58,084 nucleotides of DNA from Ruminococcus sp. (GCA_023665555.1 JAMPDR010000008.1:1-58084), one strand, 5' to 3'. Positions 16,573-26,471 are shown, numbered from the stretch's first letter. A program made the numbers and translations. The notes: a model not told the origin generated them from the sequence alone.

Positions 16573-18522
16573 TCAATCTTCGTTCGGTTCTTCAAGCGGA
16601 GCTTCACTCTGAGGCTGACTGCTCGTTGTTATCGGCGCTTGCGTCGGCTTCGTTGTTATCGGCTCAGTAGCCTTTGTCGGCTTTTCGGGTGCTGTTGTTG
16701 ACGGCTCGGTCGGCTGAGTTGTTTTCGGTGCCTTTGTTGTTGACGGCTCAGTAGGCTTCGGTTTTGTCGTTTCTTTCTCTTTTTTTGTTGTGGCTTCGGT
16801 CGGAGCTTCTGTTGTTGTCGGCTCAGTGGTTGTTACAGGCGGTTTTCCGGTGCTTACATAAACAGCAATTTCTGTTCCCACTGCAACCTCTTCTCCGATG
16901 TGCTCATATCCGATTATTTCGCCTTTATTTTCAGTGCTTGCGCGATATTCGGTTCTGCGTGAATCAAGGGCAAGACCAACCTTTTCAAGTGCATCTTTAG
17001 CTTCCGAAACAGTTAAACCGAGAAGATTCGGAACATCAACAGGTTCTGAACTTTCACCCGTTGCAACATAAACGGTTATTGTTGAGCCTGCATCTGCCAT
17101 CTCGTTTCTTGCCGGAGAGGTTCTGATAACAGTTTCTGAATCTTTATCTTTATCATATACTTTCTCAATCGTAACGGAGAAGTTGGCACTTTTTAAAACA
17201 TTAACCGCAGAAGTATACTCATAGCCGTAAACATCCGGAACTTCAACTTGTTTTGATGCTTTTGCAACATAAACAGTGATAGTTCCTCCGCGTTCGAGTT
17301 TACCTTTGTTCGGCTCCTGCTTAACAATTGTTCCTGCGTCCTTATCGCTTTCCGCATCATCTTGAATATCAAAAGTGAACATTGAGTAATCATCATTATT
17401 CATGACTTCATCGGTAAAATTCATGCCGACCAAATTCGGAACATCAAATTTGTTTTTGTTCGGTTGAACAATCGCAACTATGGCGATTGCAAAAAGCACC
17501 AATGCCGCAAGTGCAACAGCTAAAATAGTGATAGTACGCTTTTTCGACTTATTGTCAGGTTCATCACCGTTATCTTCAATTGGCTCAACGGCTTTCGGTT
17601 CACGCACTGCTGCAGGCTTTTTATCCTGCACAGGAACTGAAACATACTTTGTTGGCTGCTTATCAACATAATATGAGTAATCAAACTTTATGTTGGGATT
17701 GCGCTTATATTTTTCGATATCCATCAGCATTTCAGATGCGGACTGATAGCGATCGCTCTGATTTTTTTGCATGGCTCTGATGATTATCTGCTCCAGTCCA
17801 ACGGGAATGTTCGGATTGATTTCACGCGGATTCACAGGGTTGTTCTGAAGTTGCATGATTGCAACCGAAACAGCGTTATCCGACTGGAAAGGAAGTCTGC
17901 CTGTGAGCATTTCATAAAGCACAACACCGACTGAATATACATCGGTCTTGGCATCTGTGACACTTCCCTTTGCCTGTTCGGGACTGATGTAATGCACAGA
18001 GCCGATTGCCATATCAGTCATAGTGCTTGTTTCACTGCGGCTGAACCTTGCAATACCGAAGTCTGTTACTTTAATTGTGCCGTCTGATATTAACATTATG
18101 TTCTGCGGCTTTATGTCACGGTGAACAATACCTTTATCATGTGCATGCTGTAATGCTCTGAGAATCTGAGTCACAAAATAAATCGCCTCACGGGTATTTA
18201 CCGTTCCCTGCTGTTGGATATATTCCTTAAGCGTAATACCGTCAACATATTCCATGACAATATATTGAAGTCTGTCACCGTAGCTGACATCATAAACTTT
18301 AACGATATTCGGATGAGAAAGCAAAGCAATTGCCTTTGACTCGTTTTTAAAGCGGCGTCTGAAATCTTCATTTGCAATAAATTCATCCTTAAGAATCTTG
18401 ACTGCAACAATTCTGCCGTCAATATTGTCATATGCCTTATAGACAACAGCCATGCCGCCCACACCGAGTATTTCAATAATTTCATATCTTCCGTCTAATC
18501 TTTTACCAACATAGTTTTCCAT
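16573..18522 (-). CDS. prkC: PrkC/Stk1-type Ser/Thr protein kinase with PASTA domains
   Basis: A 649-residue membrane receptor kinase. The cytoplasmic Hanks-type kinase (about 1-270) has the glycine loop GVGGMAVVYKA, the catalytic HRD loop IVHRDIKPQNIM, and DFG in TDFGIARFS. A charged juxtamembrane stretch leads to one membrane helix (about 330-352). Three extracytoplasmic PASTA repeats follow (VPNLVGM, VPDVYGY, VPNLLGL), which bind muropeptides or lipid II. The last 90 or so residues are an unusual Thr/Pro/Glu-rich repeat (EPTTTEAP-like units), probably a wall-spanning or glycosylatable tail. In spore formers this kinase signals cell-wall growth and germination. It is encoded 18 nt downstream of its cognate phosphatase. 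Confidence 0.95.
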   Translation of the reverse strand: MENYVGKRLDGRYEIIEILGVGGMAVVYKAYDNIDGRIVAVKILKDEFIANEDFRRRFKNESKAIALLSHPNIVKVYDVSYGDRLQYIVMEYVDGITLKEYIQQQGTVNTREAIYFVTQILRALQHAHDKGIVHRDIKPQNIMLISDGTIKVTDFGIARFSRSETSTMTDMAIGSVHYISPEQAKGSVTDAKTDVYSVGVVLYEMLTGRLPFQSDNAVSVAIMQLQNNPVNPREINPNIPVGLEQIIIRAMQKNQSDRYQSASEMLMDIEKYKRNPNIKFDYSYYVDKQPTKYVSVPVQDKKPAAVREPKAVEPIEDNGDEPDNKSKKRTITILAVALAALVLFAIAIVAIVQPNKNKFDVPNLVGMNFTDEVMNNDDYSMFTFDIQDDAESDKDAGTIVKQEPNKGKLERGGTITVYVAKASKQVEVPDVYGYEYTSAVNVLKSANFSVTIEKVYDKDKDSETVIRTSPARNEMADAGSTITVYVATGESSEPVDVPNLLGLTVSEAKDALEKVGLALDSRRTEYRASTENKGEIIGYEHIGEEVAVGTEIAVYVSTGKPPVTTTEPTTTEAPTEATTKKEKETTKPKPTEPSTTKAPKTTQPTEPSTTAPEKPTKATEPITTKPTQAPITTSSQPQSEAPLEEPNED

Positions 18523-18540
18523 TTATACTCACTCCTTCTT

Positions 18541-19269
18541 TCAGTTTTTTATCACAACAACTGTGATATTATCACTGCCGCCGTTTTCGTTTGCGGCATC
18601 AATATATTTTGAAGAAAGTTCATTAAACGCATTGTTTTCATAGATGACAAGCAACTGTTCATCTGAAACACAGCCGCTCAACCCGTCGGTGCAAAGAACA
18701 ATCACACTGTCGCTGCTCAATTCAACAGTATCAAAATCAATTTCAATTTTTTCTCTGATACCGAGTGCACGGGTGATTATATTTTTGTTTGGATGATGGT
18801 CAAACTGTTCTCTTGTGATCTGTCCGTTATCAAGCATTTGCTGAACCAATGAATGGTCCTTGGTGATTTGCGTTATACTTGATTTGCTTATATGATAAGC
18901 ACGGCTATCTCCGACGTGAGCAATACAAGCGATTCCGTTTTTGATTACACATGCAACTATTGTTGTACCCATACCTTTAAGAGATTCATCAGCCTCGGCT
19001 TTGTCAAAAACAGAAACATTGGCAGTTGTTATTGCCGAAAGCAGAAGATTCTCAATTGAAAAATCAGTCATAGACTTATTATAACATTTTTGAATTTTGC
19101 TTCCGACCATGTCACATGCAAGCATACTTGCAGTCTGTCCGCCTGCCGCGCCGCCCATTCCATCGCAAACAACAGCCCAAACAACACCGTCTTCAAAGCT
19201 GCCGAAACGAAATGAGTCTTCATTTTTTGCTCTTTTCATACCGACATCAGATTTACCGACAATTTTCAT
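18541..19269 (-). CDS. prpC: PP2C-type Ser/Thr protein phosphatase
   Basis: A 242-residue PPM/PP2C metal-dependent phosphatase that reverses phosphorylation by the kinase encoded immediately downstream. Metal-binding aspartates are visible in VCDGMGGAAGGQTAS (about 35-49), VLCTDGLSG, and the C-terminal GGSDNITVVV. The N-terminal SDVGMKRAKNEDSF motif is typical. The length is normal and the ATG is preceded by AAGGTG. Loss of function in related bacteria alters wall and stationary-phase phenotypes. Confidence 0.95.
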   Translation of the reverse strand: MKIVGKSDVGMKRAKNEDSFRFGSFEDGVVWAVVCDGMGGAAGGQTASMLACDMVGSKIQKCYNKSMTDFSIENLLLSAITTANVSVFDKAEADESLKGMGTTIVACVIKNGIACIAHVGDSRAYHISKSSITQITKDHSLVQQMLDNGQITREQFDHHPNKNIITRALGIREKIEIDFDTVELSSDSVIVLCTDGLSGCVSDEQLLVIYENNAFNELSSKYIDAANENGGSDNITVVVIKN

Positions 19270-19287
19270 AAACAGATCACCTTCAGT

Positions 19288-20310
19288 TCATCCGCCTCGT
19301 CTTAACTGTCCGCACGAGGCATTTATATCACTGCCGAGCGTTCGCCTGACAGTTACATTTATTCCGCGTTTTTCAAGTATAGCAATGAATGATTTTATTC
19401 TGTCATCGCCGCTTCGTTTGTAATCCCGCTCTTTTACAGCATTCACAGGAATCAGATTAACATGACACAACATACCTCTAAGTTTTGATGCAAGTTCTCT
19501 TGCACACTCGTCACTATCATTAACACCGCTTATCATTGCATATTCAAATGAGATTCTTCTTGAAGTGCCATCGGTATAATCCTTGCAGGCTTTCAAGAGA
19601 GTGTCAATGTTCCACTTATGATTTACGGGCATAGTTCTGCCGCGTATTTCATCATTTGGTGCATGCAGTGAGATTGATAAAGTAAGCTGTAGTTTCTTTT
19701 CAAGCAACTTATATATTCCGCTCACGACACCGCATGTTGACAATGAAATATTTCTCATGCTGAGATTCTGTCCATCGACATCAGTCACAAGGGAAAGAAA
19801 GCGCATAACATTATCAAAATTATCAAGCGGTTCTCCAACGCCCATCATTACTATATGCGAAATTTTGATTTCCAAGTCCTTTTGGGCGGCATATACCTGA
19901 GCAAGAATTTCACTCGGCATGAGATTTCTCACAAAACCTGCAATTCCCGATGCACAAAAGTTACACCCCATCTTACATCCGACCTGGCTTGAAACGCAAA
20001 TTGTATATCCGTATTTATACTTCATAACAACAGATTCAATAAATTCCCCATCGTGAAGTTTAAATAAATACTTAACCGTTTCATCATACACTGAAACTAA
20101 CTTTTTTTCAATAGTGCAATCATAAATATAATAAAAATTTTTCAGTTTTTCTCTTAATTTTTTTGAAATATTCGTCATTTCATCGAATGAGGAAACGCTG
20201 TGTTTATGAAGCCATGAGTAGATCTGGGTGGCAGTAAACTTCTTCTCACCCAATTCCAGCATTTCTGATTGCAATTCATCTTTTGTCATCGAACGTATAT
20301 CTTTAAGCAT
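19288..20310 (-). CDS. rlmN: 23S rRNA m2A2503 / tRNA m2A37 methyltransferase RlmN
   Basis: A 340-residue radical-SAM enzyme that methylates C2 of A2503 in 23S rRNA and A37 of some tRNAs. The CxxxCxxC iron-sulfur motif is visible in GCKMGCNFCASG. The SAM-binding GEPLDNF and the mechanism-based C-terminal cysteine (NASCGQLR, near residue 335) are present. Cfr and RlmN share this fold; the conserved position between rsmB and prpC, as in Bacillus, makes RlmN the better call. Confidence 0.95.
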   Translation of the reverse strand: MLKDIRSMTKDELQSEMLELGEKKFTATQIYSWLHKHSVSSFDEMTNISKKLREKLKNFYYIYDCTIEKKLVSVYDETVKYLFKLHDGEFIESVVMKYKYGYTICVSSQVGCKMGCNFCASGIAGFVRNLMPSEILAQVYAAQKDLEIKISHIVMMGVGEPLDNFDNVMRFLSLVTDVDGQNLSMRNISLSTCGVVSGIYKLLEKKLQLTLSISLHAPNDEIRGRTMPVNHKWNIDTLLKACKDYTDGTSRRISFEYAMISGVNDSDECARELASKLRGMLCHVNLIPVNAVKERDYKRSGDDRIKSFIAILEKRGINVTVRRTLGSDINASCGQLRRGG

Positions 20311-20325
20311 TTTCTAAATCCCTTT

Positions 20326-21630
20326 TCAAATTCTTTCAAAGGCGGCAACAAAAAAGCCGTCTGTATTATTAATATGCGGCATCAGAGTGACACAAAAATC
20401 ATCGCTTATTTGTTCAAGCGGCTTTGCGGGAACAAAATCGCTTACCGTATCAAGAAATTTTTTGCATACATTTTCGTTTTCGTCTTTGTTCAATGTGCAT
20501 GTGGAATAAATCAATCTGCCGCCTGTTTTAACGTATTTTGACGCATTACAAAGTATTTTAAACTGGATTTCAGGAAGTCCGGAAAGACTATCTTCGGATT
20601 TATATTTGATTTCGGGCTTGCGCCTTATGATACCCAATCCCGAGCAAACAACATCACACAGCACCCTGTCAGCAAGTCCGATTTTCGGATCAAACTCAGC
20701 GGCATCACCAACCTGGGCCTTGATTATGTTCAAGCCGAGTCTTTCAGCACCTGATGAAATTAGTTCAGTACGATGCGGATAGAGGTCAAAAGCAAGTACT
20801 CTGCCTTTATTGTTCATAAGTTCTGCAATAGTAAATGCTTTGCCTCCCGGTGCGGAGCAAAGATCAAAAACAGTATCTCCCTCACCCGCATCCAAAGCCA
20901 TTGAACAAAGAGTTGATGCTGTGTCCTGTACATGAAACAGACCGAGTTTATATGTATTTAAAGATTCGATATCCGTTCCCGAAAGAGATATGCGTAAAGT
21001 ATCCGCTATGTATCCGTCACTGCAATTTATGCCCTCATCAGACAACATTTGCTTTAGATTTTCAGCAGTTGTTTTCACGGTGTTGACGCGAAGAATTGTT
21101 TCGGCCTGATTTATTGATGCAGACAGCAAACTTTCTGTATTTTCTTTGCCGTATTCTCTGCACCATTTTTTTACAAGCCATTCGGGGCAGGAATATTTTA
21201 TGCTCAGGTAGTTATCATAATTACTGCCGCTCGGCAAGATCAAGCCATTTTTTGATACTTTTCTAAGAACAGCGTTTACAAGGGATGCGGCATAGGCGCT
21301 TTTATTCGCTTTAGTCAATTTCACACTTTCATTAACAGAAGCAGAAACAGGAACTTTATCCATAAATAAAATTTGATATGCACCCATGCGAAGTATTGTA
21401 ATAACCTCCGGTTTCAGCTTTTTCAGCGGCTTAGTAAGACACAGTGAAAGTTGATAGTCAATTGTAAGTTTGCGCTCAACAACCCCGTAAACCAGAGCAG
21501 ACACAAAGGACTTATCCCTTGTGTCAAGCTGTGATGCTGTCAGAATCGAATCAAGTGTTAAATTGGAGTACGCCGAGTCACGTTCAATTTTCATCAAAAT
21601 TTCAAAAGCAATCTGCCTTGCACTTTTCAT
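20326..21630 (-). CDS. rsmB: 16S rRNA m5C967 methyltransferase RsmB
   Basis: 434 residues: an N-terminal NusB-like helical domain (about 1-140) followed by a SAM-dependent methyltransferase domain. The SAM loop is DLCSAPGGKAF. Motif VI holds the nucleophilic cysteine in YSTCTLNKDENENV. Motif IV, which normally reads D(A/V)PCSG, reads CDVVCSGLG here: the proline of the Pro-Cys dyad is replaced by valine (codon GTT). The rest of the motif and the following RRKPEIK are intact, so the protein is probably functional. It sits between yugP and rlmN in the conserved cluster. Confidence 0.93.
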   Translation of the reverse strand: MKSARQIAFEILMKIERDSAYSNLTLDSILTASQLDTRDKSFVSALVYGVVERKLTIDYQLSLCLTKPLKKLKPEVITILRMGAYQILFMDKVPVSASVNESVKLTKANKSAYAASLVNAVLRKVSKNGLILPSGSNYDNYLSIKYSCPEWLVKKWCREYGKENTESLLSASINQAETILRVNTVKTTAENLKQMLSDEGINCSDGYIADTLRISLSGTDIESLNTYKLGLFHVQDTASTLCSMALDAGEGDTVFDLCSAPGGKAFTIAELMNNKGRVLAFDLYPHRTELISSGAERLGLNIIKAQVGDAAEFDPKIGLADRVLCDVVCSGLGIIRRKPEIKYKSEDSLSGLPEIQFKILCNASKYVKTGGRLIYSTCTLNKDENENVCKKFLDTVSDFVPAKPLEQISDDFCVTLMPHINNTDGFFVAAFERI

Positions 21631-21654
21631 ATAAAGTCGGTACCTTTCTATAGG

Positions 21655-22347
21655 TTATCTTCGATTTTTGTTGTTGAAACGTAAAATCAATCGCAAAAGA
21701 GATGCAATTGCCGTCAAAAGTGAGGCAACATAGGTCATCGCAGCAGCTCTGAGTACCTTTTTTGCGCCGCTTTGCTCTTCGGCATATAACATACCTGTTT
21801 CATCAATAACTTTCATTGCGCGAATTGACGCGTTGAATTCAATCGGCAGTGTTACAAGCTGAAAAAGAACAACACATGCAAAAAGTATTATTCCAATGTC
21901 AACGAGTATTCCGAAGTTAAGGAAATAGCCGATAATTGCAATCCATATTCCAACGCTTGAACCAATATTTGCAAACGGCAGAATTTTGTTGCGTATCTTG
22001 ATCGGAACGTAATTTTCCGCATGTTGGGCGGCATGCCCTGCCTCGTGGCATGCGATTCCGACTGAAGCAATTGACGAGCCTGCAAACACCTGTGGTGAAA
22101 GCCTTATAACGTTACTTCTCGGATCATAATGATCAGTCAGACTACCGCCAACTTGCTCAATTCTGACGTTAGTTATTCCGTAATATGAAAGCACTCTTTG
22201 CGCCGCCATTTCACCTGTCAGACCCTGACGGTTAGGAACTCTTGCCATCTTCTTATAAGTTCCCTTAACATTAGCTTGCGCAATTAATGAGATTATGATT
22301 GCGGGAACAACCAAAATAATGTAATAATAATCAGGCCAAAAATACAT
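21655..22347 (-). CDS. YugP-like neutral zinc metallopeptidase, membrane bound
   Basis: A 230-residue membrane protein of the YugP family (Peptidase_M-like DUF). An N-terminal helix (about 5-22) precedes a zinc HExxH motif in IACHEAGHAAQHA (about 100). Two or three hydrophobic segments follow (about 120-170, 205-225). No substrate is known. It lies between fmt and rsmB and is an insertion relative to the Bacillus order. A 167-nt gap upstream may contain its own promoter, although none is convincing. Confidence 0.85.
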   Translation of the reverse strand: MYFWPDYYYIILVVPAIIISLIAQANVKGTYKKMARVPNRQGLTGEMAAQRVLSYYGITNVRIEQVGGSLTDHYDPRSNVIRLSPQVFAGSSIASVGIACHEAGHAAQHAENYVPIKIRNKILPFANIGSSVGIWIAIIGYFLNFGILVDIGIILFACVVLFQLVTLPIEFNASIRAMKVIDETGMLYAEEQSGAKKVLRAAAMTYVASLLTAIASLLRLILRFNNKNRR

Positions 22348-22514
22348 AGCTATACCTTACCCTTCTACTGCAATATTTCAACAAATAATCAATTATCCGT
22401 ACTGCAACTGCCGCGGAGTGACTTTATATTAATCATTTTAACCTTTGATATCTCAAATTAATTTAAGGGGGCAGATTGTCCATGCGATTTTCCGCGATGT
22501 GCATTTTGAATTAT

Positions 22515-23450
22515 TCAGATATTACCTAACACTGTTCCTTTTTCGATTCTTACACCGTTGAGGAATGTTGATGTATCCATTCTTTTCTTGCCCTCAAGCT
22601 GAACCGTTTTCAGTTCAATGCAATTGTTATCGCCGCAACAGATAACAAGTTTTCCGCTGCAATCAACAATTGCTCCCGGTATATTGTTTCCCTTTATATC
22701 CGAGAGAACCGCTGAATGTATTTTTAAAATTTTACCTGCCAGTTTAGTTGATGTTCCCGGCCATGAATACAGTCCGCGAATTTTGTTATGAATCTTTTCA
22801 GCGGTATCATTCCAATCGATAACACTCATTTCTTTTGTGAGCAGACCCACATTTGATGCTTCGGCATCGTTCTGCTTTATCGGTTTAAGTTCATCTTTTT
22901 CAATAAGCGAAATCGTTTCCATCAAAGTTTTTGCACCGAGCGGAGCAAGCTTTTCATACATATCCTCGGTTGTATCATTTTCGCCGATTGCCATTTTGCT
23001 AACAAGCAGGATATCTCCTGTATCAAGACCCTCATCCATTTGCATTGCAGTTACGCCTGTTTCGCTGTCACCATTGATTACTGCCCAATGAATTGGCGAG
23101 GCTCCTCGGTATTTCGGCAGAATTGACGCATGAATATTAATACAGCCGTATTTCGGATATTTGAGAAAATCATCAGGTAAGAGTTTACCGTATGCGACAA
23201 CCACAACCAATTCCGGATCGATCTCTTTTAGGATTTCAACACCCTTGCCGTTTCTTAAAGAAGTTGGCTGAAAAATTTTTAAATCATGCTTTAATGCTTC
23301 AACTTTAACATCAGGCATTTTAAGTTCCTGCTTTCTGCCCACAGGCTTATCCGGCTGGCAAAAAACACCGACAATTTCATGTTCGGACTCTGCAAGCGCT
23401 TTAAGACAATCAACTGCAAAGTCGGGTGTACCCATAAATGCAATTTTCAT
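22515..23450 (-). CDS. fmt: Methionyl-tRNA formyltransferase
   Basis: 311 residues. Fmt transfers a formyl group from 10-formyl-THF to initiator Met-tRNA. The N-terminal Rossmann-like domain carries the conserved HASILPKYRGASPIHWAVINGD segment (shown in two parts in the family as the catalytic His and the SLLP-type loop), with the catalytic Asp region ETGVTAMQMDEGLDTG. The C-terminal OB-fold (about 205-311) binds tRNA. The start codon overlaps the def stop by 4 nt, so deformylase and formyltransferase are translationally coupled. Length normal. Confidence 0.95.
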   Translation of the reverse strand: MKIAFMGTPDFAVDCLKALAESEHEIVGVFCQPDKPVGRKQELKMPDVKVEALKHDLKIFQPTSLRNGKGVEILKEIDPELVVVVAYGKLLPDDFLKYPKYGCINIHASILPKYRGASPIHWAVINGDSETGVTAMQMDEGLDTGDILLVSKMAIGENDTTEDMYEKLAPLGAKTLMETISLIEKDELKPIKQNDAEASNVGLLTKEMSVIDWNDTAEKIHNKIRGLYSWPGTSTKLAGKILKIHSAVLSDIKGNNIPGAIVDCSGKLVICCGDNNCIELKTVQLEGKKRMDTSTFLNGVRIEKGTVLGNI

Positions 23451-23959
23451 ACATTACTTTCTCCTCTTATTCTCTCATCGCTAAGTCTTCTGACTTCATC
23501 TTCAGTGAGCATTTTTGAAACAAAATCAGTGTATAAATGACCGTCAAGATGGTCAAGTTCATGACAGAAGCATCTTGCACGCAGGCCTTCGCCCTTATAA
23601 AGGCACCACTGACCTTTTCTGTTTTGTGCTCTTACTGTTACTGATATAGGGCGCTTAACAAGTCCCCACTGATTTGGGACTGAAAGGCAACCCTCTTCGC
23701 CCTCTTCTGTTTCCTCTGACTTTTCAACAATTTCCGGATTTATGAGTTCCATCAAACCCTTGCCGTCATCTATATCAACAAGCACCACTCTTCTCAAAAC
23801 TCCAACTTGAACCGCAGCCAATCCTGCACCCTCTGCTTTTTTGAGCGTATCTTTCATATCATCAAGAAGAGTCCAAAGTTTAGCATCAAAGTTTTCAACT
23901 CTGCGGCTGATCTTTCTGAGTACCGGATCACCTACTGTAACAATTTTTCTTATTGCCAT
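23447..23959 (-). CDS. def: Peptide deformylase
   Basis: 170 residues from the chosen ATG. The enzyme removes the N-formyl group from nascent proteins. All three family motifs are present: GLAAVQVG, EEGCLSVP, and CHELDHLDG, the metal-binding HExxH type. An ATG three codons upstream (23968) is only 2 nt from the GGAAAGG ribosome site. The ATG at 23959, giving MAIRKIV as in most deformylases, is 11 nt away and preferred. A candidate pseudoknot (23971-24013) ends directly at this ribosome site, so translation of def and the coupled fmt may be controlled. Confidence 0.95.
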   Translation of the reverse strand: MAIRKIVTVGDPVLRKISRRVENFDAKLWTLLDDMKDTLKKAEGAGLAAVQVGVLRRVVLVDIDDGKGLMELINPEIVEKSEETEEGEEGCLSVPNQWGLVKRPISVTVRAQNRKGQWCLYKGEGLRARCFCHELDHLDGHLYTDFVSKMLTEDEVRRLSDERIRGESNV

Positions 23960-23970
23960 AAATCCCATTA

Positions 23971-24013
23971 CCTTTCCGACTGCAAATTATAATTTTCTGC
24001 AGCAGTCATGCAG
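23971..24013 (-). promoter_or_regulatory. Candidate H-type pseudoknot in the def leader (copy 1 of 3)
   Basis: On the minus strand a 5-bp hairpin (CTGCA with TGCAG) has the loop TGACTGC. After a 13-nt AT-only linker, GCAGTC pairs with the loop GACTGC. GGAAAGG follows with no gap, 11 nt before the deformylase start. The same architecture recurs at 52997-53044 and 57566-57628. It begins 4 nt after the priA stop codon. The pairing is seen directly; regulation is inferred. Confidence 0.6.
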
Positions 24014-24017
24014 TATA

Positions 24018-26471
24018 TTAAACCAAACTTGACGGATTTATGTCCGCCGTAAATGTAACATTTTTATATGCACTGCACTTGCCGAATTCGATAAGCAAGC
24101 GCGATATCAAAGCACGAAAACGCTTATTGTTTCTGCACTTAATTATTATTCTATACCTGTACTTATTGTTTACCTTAGAAATTCGCGGAGGCATCGGAGA
24201 AAGAATGATCAACTTCAAATCGCGGTATTCGCCGCCAAGCAAATCAGTCATTCTTGTCAGAAAAGTCTTTGCTGCTGAAAAAGCAAGATGCTCGTCTTCA
24301 CTGACAGTGTTAACTGCGCAAATATCGCAAAATGGCGGATATGTCATGATTTTCCTGATTGCGATTTCGTTTTTGAAAAATGTTTCATAGTCCTGACTTT
24401 GTGAAAGTCTGATTATATTATTCTCAGGTGTGATCGTTTGGATAACGGCAACACCTTTTTTTGCACCTCTGCCGGAGCGTCCGACAACCTGAGTCAGAAG
24501 ATCAAAAGTAAGCTCTTCACTGCGAAAATCATCGTTATTCAGCTGTTGGTCAGCATTAATGACACCGACAAGCGTCACATTTTCAAAGTTAAGTCCCTTA
24601 GCAACCATTTGTGTGCCGAGCATGATATCATAATCACCGTTTCCAAAGTCGGTCAGATTCTTCTCAAATACCTGTCTTGACATGGCAGAATCGGTATCCA
24701 TACGCAGAACGCGTGCCTCAGGAAATAACTGCTTAAGTTCTTCTTCTATTCTTTGCGTACCGTAGCCTGCATATCTCACACGTTCTTTTCCGCACTTTGA
24801 GCACTTAGATGTGAATTCGGTAGAATATCCGCAGTAATGGCACATCAAGCGATTGTTGGCACGGTGAAACGTCAATGATATGCTGCATGACGGACAGGTT
24901 ATAACACTGCCGCAATTATCACATGCAACAAACGTGTTATATCCGCGTCGGTTTATAAGCAAAATTGACTGCCTTTTTTCTTTGAGATTTTCGGCGAGCA
25001 AATCCTGCAATTCAAGGCTAATACTGTATTTATTTCCTCTTGCACGGTCATTTTTCATGTCGATAACTGTAACATCAGGCAAGACCGCATTACCGTATCG
25101 CTTGCTTAATTTTTCAAGCGAATACGTGCCTTTCTCGGCAAGTGAATATGTTTCGACGCTCGGTGTTGCAGATGCAAGAACAAGCAATGCATTATGCCAT
25201 GCTACCCTGAATTTTGCAACATCACGTGCATGATATCTCGGTGATGATTCCGATTTATATGTGTGTTCCTGTTCTTCATCAATAACAATCAGTCCGATGT
25301 TATCAAACGGAGCAAAAACAGCTGATCTTGTTCCGACTGCGATTTTTGCTTCGCCGTCACGGACACGTCTGTATTCATCCTTACGCTCTCCCATGGAAAG
25401 CGCACTATGGAAAATTGCAACCTGCGAACCAAATCTGCCTTTGAAAATCGCCATCATCTGAGGGGTAAGTGATATCTCAGGAACCATAACGATAACCTGC
25501 TTACCGTCAGCCAGCACATCATCGATCAGTTTTAGAAAGACCGATGTCTTTCCACTGCCGGTAATGCCGTAAAGAAGCGATACACCGCCGCCACCATGAT
25601 ATTTCTCCAGAAGATTTTTATACGCAGTGTTTTGTTGTTCAGTCAATGTTATATCAGCTTTTGCATTGCTGTCAATCAAATTGACTTGCGGAATTCTGTA
25701 CACATCACAGTTGTTGATATTGATTATTCCGCGTTTGGCAAGGTTCGACACAACTGCAGTTGATACGCCTGTGAAGTAGCATATTTCTTTGACGCTTGCC
25801 GAACCGACATCACGCAGAACTGACACAACGTTTTTCTGTTTATCAGTCAATGAATCGAAAATCGATTCAATTTCTGCTTCATCTTTTGCAAGACTCGCTG
25901 TTTTGACAGAAAGATTTCCTACTCGACTCACAGCTTCATAATTTCTGACTGCAACGCCCTTGGCAACAAGACGCTCTAAAGCGTCACAGCTTTCATCCAT
26001 ATCACAAGCCAAAAGTATATCATTCTTTTTCATGAACGATGCTTGCGAAAGCATGAAGTCGTGAATTTTTTTCTCTGTTGCAGTAAGATGAATATCTTCA
26101 TCAGCTGTCACCGCAATATAGGTCACATTCATTTTCAAATTGAAGCCTGTCGGAAGCTGAACTTTGGCGGCTTCAAAATATGTACAGAAAGTTCTGTCCT
26201 TAAGGAACTCTGCAACGGCAATCATTTCATCGCTCAAAATAGGTTTATCGTCAAGCACTTTAAGAATTTTTTTATATCGTGAATCAGCTTCACCTTTTCC
26301 GACTGAGAACACAATGCCCTGTCTTTCTGCTTTGCCGGCACCGAAGTTCACACTAACGCGTATTCCCGGTTTTGTCCTATCTAGAAATTCATCGGGAATA
26401 ATGTAGCTATATAGAATATCAAAATGATATGCAACATTTTCAACAGCAACATATGCAAGAAATTGTTCCAT
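24018..26471 (-). CDS. priA: Primosomal replication restart helicase PriA
   Basis: An 817-residue superfamily 2 helicase that reloads the replisome at stalled forks. An N-terminal fork-binding domain (about 1-200) is followed by Walker A GITGSGKTSV. Walker B reads VIDEEQEHTYKSE (DEEQ in place of the more usual DEEH). A zinc region with eight cysteines (CDNCGSVITCPSC ... CHYCG ... CSKCGKE) and helicase motifs V-VI (GRSGRGAKKG) follow. I chose the ATG at 26471 (MEQFLAYVAVENV): the longer open frame adds 38 residues, including a cysteine-rich run that looks noncoding. The palindromic repeat at 26519-26664 lies just upstream. Confidence 0.93.
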   Translation of the reverse strand: MEQFLAYVAVENVAYHFDILYSYIIPDEFLDRTKPGIRVSVNFGAGKAERQGIVFSVGKGEADSRYKKILKVLDDKPILSDEMIAVAEFLKDRTFCTYFEAAKVQLPTGFNLKMNVTYIAVTADEDIHLTATEKKIHDFMLSQASFMKKNDILLACDMDESCDALERLVAKGVAVRNYEAVSRVGNLSVKTASLAKDEAEIESIFDSLTDKQKNVVSVLRDVGSASVKEICYFTGVSTAVVSNLAKRGIININNCDVYRIPQVNLIDSNAKADITLTEQQNTAYKNLLEKYHGGGGVSLLYGITGSGKTSVFLKLIDDVLADGKQVIVMVPEISLTPQMMAIFKGRFGSQVAIFHSALSMGERKDEYRRVRDGEAKIAVGTRSAVFAPFDNIGLIVIDEEQEHTYKSESSPRYHARDVAKFRVAWHNALLVLASATPSVETYSLAEKGTYSLEKLSKRYGNAVLPDVTVIDMKNDRARGNKYSISLELQDLLAENLKEKRQSILLINRRGYNTFVACDNCGSVITCPSCSISLTFHRANNRLMCHYCGYSTEFTSKCSKCGKERVRYAGYGTQRIEEELKQLFPEARVLRMDTDSAMSRQVFEKNLTDFGNGDYDIMLGTQMVAKGLNFENVTLVGVINADQQLNNDDFRSEELTFDLLTQVVGRSGRGAKKGVAVIQTITPENNIIRLSQSQDYETFFKNEIAIRKIMTYPPFCDICAVNTVSEDEHLAFSAAKTFLTRMTDLLGGEYRDLKLIILSPMPPRISKVNNKYRYRIIIKCRNNKRFRALISRLLIEFGKCSAYKNVTFTADINPSSLV

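Noticed and set aside
22348-22514. Possible degenerate copy of the palindromic repeat between fmt and yugP
   Set aside because: Short matches (CAGATTG, GATGTGC, ATTCAGA) are present but the central block and arms are absent; similarity is not above what AT-rich sequence gives. The gap holds no clear gene.
23960-23968. Alternative ATG for deformylase three codons upstream
   Set aside because: Only 2 nt separate it from the GGAAAGG site; the next ATG gives the family N-terminus and normal spacing.
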